Shown here: one piece after another, positions 1 to 3,510 of the stretch
How the letters are laid out: every line of letters begins with the position of its first letter
Numbering within the stretch: position 1 is the stretch's first letter
Source of the DNA: Wenzhouxiangella sp.
GTDB lineage: Bacteria > Pseudomonadota > Gammaproteobacteria > Xanthomonadales > Wenzhouxiangellaceae
NCBI GenBank assembly: GCA_021767625.1
Contig: JAASTB010000148.1
Span: 1 to 5,947, forward strand
Reading direction: 5' to 3'
DNA: 5,947 nt
Program-made: the position numbers and the translations under genes
Notes under the pieces: generated by a model
The model's database searches: none
Seen by the model: the letters and a program-made list of their open reading frames with translations, nothing else
What the model was told of the DNA's origin: nothing

Positions 1-713
1 ATGGTCAGGCCGCAGTCGCGGGTCTCGTAGTAGTCGGCGAACACGGAGTTTTCCGGGTCGACCACGCACAGTTCGGTCGGGCAGCCGGCGAAGCAGCGGT
101 AGCGCATGTAGCGGCCGATGGTGGCCGCCGTGCCGCCGGTGCCGGCCGAGACCACCACCCAGCGCGGATGCGGCTGGGGCTCCAGCGCCATCTGGGCGAA
201 CAGGGACTCGGCGATGTTGTTGTTGCCGCGCCAGTCGGTGGCCCGCTCGGCGTAGGTGAACTGGTCCATGTAGTGCCCATCGAGTTCGCGCGCCAGGCGC
301 TGGGACTCGGCGTAGATCTCGCCGGGGGCGACCAGGTGCGACTCGCCGCCGTAGAACGCGATCTTGGCGATCTTCTCGCGCGAGGTGCCCTCGGGCATCA
401 CGGCGATGAAACGCAAGCCCAGCAGGCGCGCGAAATAGGCCTCGGAGACGGCGGTGGAGCCGCTGTTGGCCTCGATGATCGGGGTGCCGGGGCCGATCCA
501 GCCGTTGGACAGGCCGTAGAGGAACAGAGAGCGCGCCAGGCGGTGCTTGAGGCTGCCAGTGGGGTGGATCGACTCGTCCTTGAGATAGATCTGCCAGCCC
601 TGCCACGCTTCGGGCATGTCCACCCGGATCAGGTGGGTGTCGGCGGAGCGGTTGAAGTCGGCGTCGATTGCCCGGATCGCCTCGGCGACCCAGCGGCAGC
701 GGTTGGTGGACAT
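1..713 (-). CDS. PLP-dependent cysteine synthase superfamily enzyme, Cds1-like L-cysteine desulfhydrase (3' end missing)
   Basis: A fold-type II PLP enzyme, expected to be cytosolic. The 237 visible residues start MSTNRCRWVAEAIRAI and run off the window edge, so perhaps the last third is missing. The probable PLP-binding lysine is K56 in PTGSLKHR. A substrate-loop-like SGST is at residues 84-87 and the glycine-rich phosphate-binding GTGGT at 191-195. The strings SADTHLIR (23-30), LKDES (44-48), and ERATDWRGNNNIAES (156-170) are, from memory, typical of the Cds1-type L-cysteine desulfhydrases (cysteine to sulfide, pyruvate and ammonia) rather than of CysK/CysM. Family is secure; the desulfhydrase reaction is inferred, and cysteine synthase or cystathionine beta-synthase activity is not excluded. 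The ATG at 713 fits family N-termini but has no clear Shine-Dalgarno. The frame stays open upstream to a TTG at 791. The gene is divergent from yccA. Confidence 0.85.
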   Translation of the reverse strand, partial: MSTNRCRWVAEAIRAIDADFNRSADTHLIRVDMPEAWQGWQIYLKDESIHPTGSLKHRLARSLFLYGLSNGWIGPGTPIIEANSGSTAVSEAYFARLLGLRFIAVMPEGTSREKIAKIAFYGGESHLVAPGEIYAESQRLARELDGHYMDQFTYAERATDWRGNNNIAESLFAQMALEPQPHPRWVVVSAGTGGTAATIGRYMRYRCFAGCPTELCVVDPENSVFADYYETRDCGLT

Positions 714-773
714 GGCGACCAGGGCGGCTTTGTGACTGTCGGAAATGATACCGCCTTCGCGTTGAAACCTTCC

Positions 774-782
774 TGCTAGAAT
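774..782 (+). promoter_or_regulatory. Candidate extended -10 promoter for yccA
   Basis: TGCTAGAAT fits an extended -10 element (TG, one base, then TAGAAT at 777-782, five of six matches to TATAAT). No good -35 lies 16-18 bases upstream; the TTGAAA at 762-767 is too close, with only 9 bases between. Transcription would start near 789, leaving a leader of about 43 bases before the yccA ATG. It lies in the 118-base divergent region between the PLP-enzyme start (713) and yccA (832). For the opposite strand, TTGACC at 791-786 resembles a -35 but has only a poor -10 partner. This is pattern matching only. Confidence 0.35.
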
Positions 783-831
783 CAGGGTCAAATTGGTCGG
801 AATTCACCCACAACCGAGGATCAACGCCCCA

Positions 832-1515
832 ATGAGCGAGAACCTTCGTGCACAGACAATCAGCCGCGGCCAGTCGGTCGAGATGGACGACAATGCCCGC
901 CGCGTGCTGCGCAACACCTGGAACCTGCTGGCCCTGACGCTGCTGTTCAGCGCGGGCGTGGCCACCGTGTCGATGATCAACAACTGGCCACATCCGGGCC
1001 TGATCATCACCCTGGTCGGCTATTTCGGTCTGCTGTTTGCCACCCAGGCCCTGCGCAACTCCGCCTGGGGCATCCTGACCACCTTCGCCCTGACCGGCTT
1101 CATGGGCCTGACCATCGGGCCGATCATCAACGCCTACACGACGATGTTCAGCAACGGCGACCAGCTCGTGATCGCCGCCATGGGCACCACGGGTGTGGCC
1201 TTCGTCGGCCTGTCAGGCTTCGCGATGGTCACCAAGAAGGACTTCAGCTTCCTGGGACCGATGCTGTTCGCGGGCATCCTGGTGGCCTTCGTCGCCGGCC
1301 TGATCGCCTACTTCTTCAGCATGCCCGCGCTGAGCCTGGGTGTGAGCGGCATGTTCGCCCTGCTGATGTGCGGCCTGATCCTGTACCAGACCCAGCAGAT
1401 CGTCAGAGGCGGCGAGACCAACTACATCATGGCCACGGTCACGCTGTTCGTGTCGATCTACAACCTGTTCCTGAGCCTACTGCAGCTGTTCGGCTTCTTC
1501 TTCGGCGAAGAATAA
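832..1515 (+). CDS. yccA: YccA-type Bax inhibitor-1 family inner-membrane protein
   Basis: A 227-residue multispanning membrane protein; E. coli YccA, which interacts with and modulates the FtsH membrane protease, is 219 residues. Hydrophobic segments lie near residues 29-49, 55-72, 79-99, 112-132, 141-162, 167-188 and 201-224, giving the seven helices of the family. The hallmark C-terminal stretch is clear: LYQTQQIVRGGETNYI (184-199), then ATVTLFVSIYNLFLSLL. Earlier landmarks shared with E. coli YccA as I recall it are KVLRNT/RVLRNT, PGLI-TLVG, TGF-G---GPI-N and KKDFSFLG. The ATG at 832 is preferred over a TTG at 793: it begins with the polar cytoplasmic tail usual for the family and has GAGGA at 816-820, 11 bases upstream. 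Q186 and S208 occupy places where canonical BI-1 proteins have the two pH-sensing aspartates. Transcribed alone, with its own terminator. Role in FtsH control is inferred from E. coli. Confidence 0.93.
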   Translation: MSENLRAQTISRGQSVEMDDNARRVLRNTWNLLALTLLFSAGVATVSMINNWPHPGLIITLVGYFGLLFATQALRNSAWGILTTFALTGFMGLTIGPIINAYTTMFSNGDQLVIAAMGTTGVAFVGLSGFAMVTKKDFSFLGPMLFAGILVAFVAGLIAYFFSMPALSLGVSGMFALLMCGLILYQTQQIVRGGETNYIMATVTLFVSIYNLFLSLLQLFGFFFGEE

Positions 1516-1540
1516 GCCGAGCCGGAAGCTCCCAGGCTCC

Positions 1541-1577
1541 AGCAAAGCCCCGGCCGCCGTGCCGGGGTTTTGCTTTT
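1541..1577 (+). terminator. Intrinsic terminator after yccA
   Basis: A 14-bp stem pairs 1541-1554 (AGCAAAGCCCCGGC) with 1561-1574 (GCCGGGGTTTTGCT). It has a single G-U wobble, a six-base loop CGCCGT, and a short T-run at 1574-1577. It begins 25 bases after the yccA stop. On the minus strand there is no T-run after the hairpin, so it is less convincing as a terminator for the convergent gene. Confidence 0.85.
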
Positions 1578-1582
1578 AAGGA

Positions 1583-1603
1583 GTTCCGGGTTCCGGGATT
1601 CGG
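1583..1603 (+). repeat. Short heptamer tandem repeat
   Basis: Two perfect GTTCCGG units (1583-1589, 1590-1596) are followed by one degenerate unit GATTCGG (1597-1603) and then TTCGG. It lies in the convergent intergenic region between the yccA terminator and the first hairpin-pair repeat. No function is evident; it may be slippage-derived. Confidence 0.5.
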
Positions 1604-1630
1604 TTCGGCGTTTGGAGAGACACGTCCGTC

Positions 1631-1706
1631 GCCCCGGACTTGATCCGGGGCCCTGTCTCTACTGGCAACACCTCAGGGAAGGTCCCGGCTCGGGGGCCGG
1701 GACGAC
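1631..1706 (+). repeat. Two-hairpin intergenic repeat, copy 1
   Basis: A 76-base element made of two perfect hairpins. The first is GCCCCGGA (1631-1638), loop CTTGA, TCCGGGGC (1644-1651). The second is GTCCCGGC (1682-1689), loop TCGGGG, GCCGGGAC (1696-1703). A linker of 30 bases separates them. An inverted copy lies at 2760-2835 with identical stems, spacing and loop lengths. Over the 75-base core (1631-1705) the copies match at 58 positions; the 17 differences are 1 in the first loop, 14 in the linker and 2 in the second loop. Conserved stems with drifting loops indicate selection on structure or copying as a folded unit, as in REP/BIME-type elements. This copy sits between the convergent ends of yccA and the unrecognised gene. 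No coding is likely here. Confidence 0.85.
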
Positions 1707-1747
1707 GAAGCAAGATTCTGGCCAGGGAGCGCGGCCGCGGTTTCAGC

Positions 1748-2689
1748 CTACGACTCGGGATCGCCGCCGTCCCCGCAGCGGGAACCGAAGCTCTCCAGAA
1801 TCCAGCCGGTTGCCGCAACCTCGCCGTCTTCGCGCAGGTGCGAAAGGTAGCGCCGCTGCGTTTCGGGCTGCGTCGAAAGCGCCTCCGTGGCCGATTCGGA
1901 CAGGCAGCCGCCCAAGCGTCGGATCTCGTTGCCTTCCCCGCGGAGCCGGTCGGCCAGCTGCTGGTCGCCGATCTGCTCGGCCCGGCTGACGGCCATTCCG
2001 TAACCCATGTTGCGCATCAACAGGCTGCGTCCCGAAGCCCGCATCTGTTCGCTGAGGCGCTGGCAAGCCCGATCAAGCGCCTCGTCGGTCTCGACCGCTG
2101 CCCGGCACCGCTCGGTCAATGCACCGAGTCCCGGCAACGCGGTCGCTAGGCTGATACTGAACGCGTGCAGCAGCTCGGATCCCTTCTTGACACCGCTGGC
2201 CGCGTCGGATTGCAGCGCCTCGAACCAGGTCGCGACGATGTCGGGCACGTGATCGTCGACGTATCGCGCGCTGATCAGCACCGAGCGGTAGCCCGGCGAG
2301 TCGGGATCGTAGAACAGGCCGGCCGCCGCGGGGTTGCCGCCGTCGAGCCGGTGGACCGCGTCGAGCACGCCGGCGTCCTCGCAGGCACCCAGCATTTCCA
2401 GATTGTCGCAGCCCTGCGCCAGCAGAAACACCGCCGAGGCCGTCGGCCCGTCGTCGAGCAGTGCGCGAGCTTCGGACAGGTATTGCGACGGTTCGATTTC
2501 GGGGTCGGGCTGACCCATTTCCGTCAGGGCAGCCAGGCCCACGGCGCGCATCTCGACGTCCCTCTGTTCGGCCAGCCAGTGTGCGACCTCGATGTAGGGA
2601 GCGGATTCGGTCAGTGTCGTGATCTTGCCGGCGATTGCCGACGGCGAGGCCAGGACGAGTGCACAAGCAAGCAGTAAGAATCGGATCAT
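1748..2689 (-). CDS. Unrecognised secreted protein with six cysteines
   Basis: A 313-residue product I do not recognise. Residues 1-20 form a Sec signal peptide: MIR, a hydrophobic run FLLLACALVLA, then SPSAIA with an AxA-type site, so cleavage after A20 is likely. The mature part has no membrane segment and looks mostly helical and Ala/Leu/Glu-rich. It has six cysteines, in AQGC, LGAC, ERC, DRAC, GGC and SRC. An even number in an exported protein suggests up to three disulfides and a periplasmic home; this is inference. A helical-repeat (TPR/Sel1-like) fold is possible, but I see no clear repeat motif. The start is the ATG at 2689, behind a strong GGAGG. The frame also opens at a TTG at 2701, but that TTG overlaps the Shine-Dalgarno. 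The gene is convergent with yccA, separate from lspA, and bracketed by inverted repeats. The signal peptide, RBS and codon pattern argue that it is real. Confidence 0.75.
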   Translation of the reverse strand: MIRFLLLACALVLASPSAIAGKITTLTESAPYIEVAHWLAEQRDVEMRAVGLAALTEMGQPDPEIEPSQYLSEARALLDDGPTASAVFLLAQGCDNLEMLGACEDAGVLDAVHRLDGGNPAAAGLFYDPDSPGYRSVLISARYVDDHVPDIVATWFEALQSDAASGVKKGSELLHAFSISLATALPGLGALTERCRAAVETDEALDRACQRLSEQMRASGRSLLMRNMGYGMAVSRAEQIGDQQLADRLRGEGNEIRRLGGCLSESATEALSTQPETQRRYLSHLREDGEVAATGWILESFGSRCGDGGDPES

Positions 2690-2694
2690 GAGTT

Positions 2695-2699
2695 CCTCC
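2695..2699 (-). promoter_or_regulatory. Ribosome binding site that sets the start of the unrecognised gene
   Basis: On the minus strand GGAGG is followed by five bases and then ATG (2689-2687). This is the best Shine-Dalgarno in the window. It favours ATG 2689 over the in-frame TTG at 2701, which would lie upstream of the site. Confidence 0.75.
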
Positions 2700-2719
2700 A
2701 ACGCCAGTCAGTAGCCCCA

Positions 2720-2728
2720 ACCATACCA
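2720..2728 (-). promoter_or_regulatory. Candidate extended -10 promoter for the unrecognised gene
   Basis: On the minus strand TGGTATGGT carries the TG extension and a TATGGT hexamer (2725-2720; four of six matches to TATAAT). Transcription would begin near 2713, about 24 bases before the ATG at 2689. No good -35 is visible. It lies inside the pair of inverted repeats, so the gene appears to carry its own promoter independent of ileS-lspA. Low certainty. Confidence 0.3.
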
Positions 2729-2759
2729 GAACGAGAGCCCCAGTCGTTCCGATCCATCT

Positions 2760-2835
2760 GTCGTCCCGGCCAACGAGCCGGGACCTTTCCGCCACGAGCG
2801 CCAGTAGACGGAAGGCCCCGGATCAGGTCCGGGGC
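2760..2835 (-). repeat. Two-hairpin intergenic repeat, copy 2 (inverted)
   Basis: The reverse complement of the element at 1631-1706. Its stems are 2815-2822 with 2828-2835 (loop TCAGG on the plus strand) and 2763-2770 with 2777-2784 (loop CAACGA), separated by 30 bases (2785-2814). All 32 paired bases equal those of copy 1; only loops and linker differ. It lies between the start of the unrecognised gene and the end of lspA, where neither would be disrupted. Together the two copies enclose about 1.05 kb (1707-2759). Confidence 0.85.
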
Positions 2836-2921
2836 TACTGGGATTCAAGGTATCGCCGGGCGCAACCCGAGCCTGAGCGGGCCTCGGTAGAAGCGGCCCT
2901 GTCTTCGGGGAAACCTCTGTT

Positions 2922-2963
2922 GTCTCTGCGGTCTCTGCCTCTTTGCGTCTCTGCGTGAGACGC
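2922..2963. repeat. GTCTCTGC repeat cluster with hairpin
   Basis: GTCTCTGCG occurs at 2922-2930 and 2947-2955, and GTCTCTGCC at 2931-2939. The last copy overlaps a perfect inverted repeat: GCGTCTC (2945-2951), five-base loop TGCGT, GAGACGC (2957-2963). Similar 'GCAGAGAC' low-complexity intergenic sequence is, from memory, widespread in bacterial genomes and often mis-called as small proteins. It lies about 43 bases downstream of the lspA stop. Possible roles are transcript stabilisation or weak termination; there is no T-run. Confidence 0.6.
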
Positions 2964-3005
2964 GACGACATTCCCGACCGGGTCATGCCGTGCTACGACT
3001 CCGAT

Positions 3006-3506
3006 CTATGCGTGATGGTGAATGCGGCGGCCGGGGATGAGGCTGTCGAGGAGCAGCAAGACGACGCCGACGACAATCGCCGAGTCGGCCAGGTTGAAGG
3101 CGGGCCAGTGCCAGCCGGCGTAGTGGACGTCGATGAAGTCGATGACGTAGCCGAAGCGGATGCGGTCGACGAGGTTGCCGATGGCCCCGCCGATGACCAG
3201 GGCGAGCGCCGAGGGCAGCAGACGGGCGCGGTGCGGCAGGCGCCACAGCCAGACGAGCAGCACGGCGACGATCACGACGGCCACTCCGGAGAGGAACCAG
3301 CGCTGCCAGCCGCTGCCGCCGGCCAGGAAGCTGAACGCCGCGCCGGTGTTGTGGGCCAGGGTCAGGTTCAGCCAGGAGAACACCGGGTTCGGGCGGTAGA
3401 GCTCCAGGTACTGCATCGCCAGTTCTTTGGTGAACAGGTCGAGCGCGACGACGACTGAGGCCATGATCAGCCACAGCCCGTACCGTGCCGGCCGCATGGG
3501 AAGCAT
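3006..3506 (-). CDS. lspA: Lipoprotein signal peptidase (signal peptidase II)
   Basis: An inner-membrane aspartyl protease that cleaves the signal peptide of diacylglyceryl-modified prolipoproteins before the lipobox cysteine. At 166 residues it is a normal length. Hydrophobic segments lie near residues 9-24, 67-89, 95-112 and 140-157, the expected four helices. The catalytic aspartates are D123 in VIDFID and D141 in FNLADSAI, the same numbers as in the E. coli enzyme. Supporting conserved residues are N53 in HNTGAAFS and N111/D114/R115 in GNLVDR. The ATG at 3506 is chosen over the in-frame ATG three codons later because the Shine-Dalgarno GGGGA is seven bases upstream of it. The ileS stop is four bases upstream, so the two are surely one transcript and likely translationally coupled. 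The tail ends RRIHHHA. The usual downstream partners fkpB and ispH are not next door. Confidence 0.97.
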   Translation of the reverse strand: MLPMRPARYGLWLIMASVVVALDLFTKELAMQYLELYRPNPVFSWLNLTLAHNTGAAFSFLAGGSGWQRWFLSGVAVVIVAVLLVWLWRLPHRARLLPSALALVIGGAIGNLVDRIRFGYVIDFIDVHYAGWHWPAFNLADSAIVVGVVLLLLDSLIPGRRIHHHA

Positions 3507-3510
3507 CGTG

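Larger units (their letters stand above)
2690..3005. other. Gene-free stretch between the unrecognised gene and lspA
   Basis: 316 bases without a credible gene. It holds, in order, the RBS and candidate promoter of the gene to its left, the inverted copy 2 of the two-hairpin repeat (2760-2835), and a GTCTCTGC-rich repeat with a hairpin (2922-2963). A minus-strand open frame at 2708-2986 translates these repeats into a low-complexity peptide (RRKEAETAETTE) and has no homology I recognise, so I do not call it. No clear T-tailed terminator follows lspA; the hairpins here might end its transcript, but that is unproven. Confidence 0.7.

Noticed and set aside
168..779. 203-codon plus-strand open frame opposite the PLP enzyme
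   Set aside because: It is a shadow of the minus-strand gene, which has PTGSLKHR, GTGGT and other family motifs. The plus-strand translation is low-complexity and motif-free.
762..782. TTGAAA and TAGAAT as a standard -35/-10 pair
   Set aside because: The spacer is only 9 bases; about 17 is needed. Only the extended -10 element was kept, with low confidence.
1570..2149. Plus-strand open frames through the convergent intergenic region (1570-1989, 1640-2149)
   Set aside because: They begin in the terminator or repeat DNA and run antisense into the unrecognised gene, with Arg/Pro-rich translations and no RBS.
2663..2674. Lipobox-like LLAC at residues 6-9 of the unrecognised secreted protein, which would make it an LspA substrate
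   Set aside because: Cleavage before C9 would leave an 8-residue signal sequence, too short to have a hydrophobic core. The AxA site after A20 fits signal peptidase I.
2007..2677. Plus-strand open frames opposite the unrecognised gene (2007-2252, 2165-2677)
   Set aside because: The minus strand has a good RBS, a signal peptide and a sensible codon pattern over the whole span. The plus-strand frames lack these and partly overlap each other.
1631..2835. The repeat-flanked segment as a transposon
   Set aside because: The enclosed gene shows no transposase motif, and no flanking target duplication is evident. The repeats are therefore annotated as intergenic repeats, and mobility is left as a hypothesis.
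2708..2986. 92-codon minus-strand open frame between lspA and the unrecognised gene
   Set aside because: It is made of translated repeats (GTCTCTGC units and the two-hairpin element), giving RRKEAETAETTE-like low complexity; there is no RBS support.
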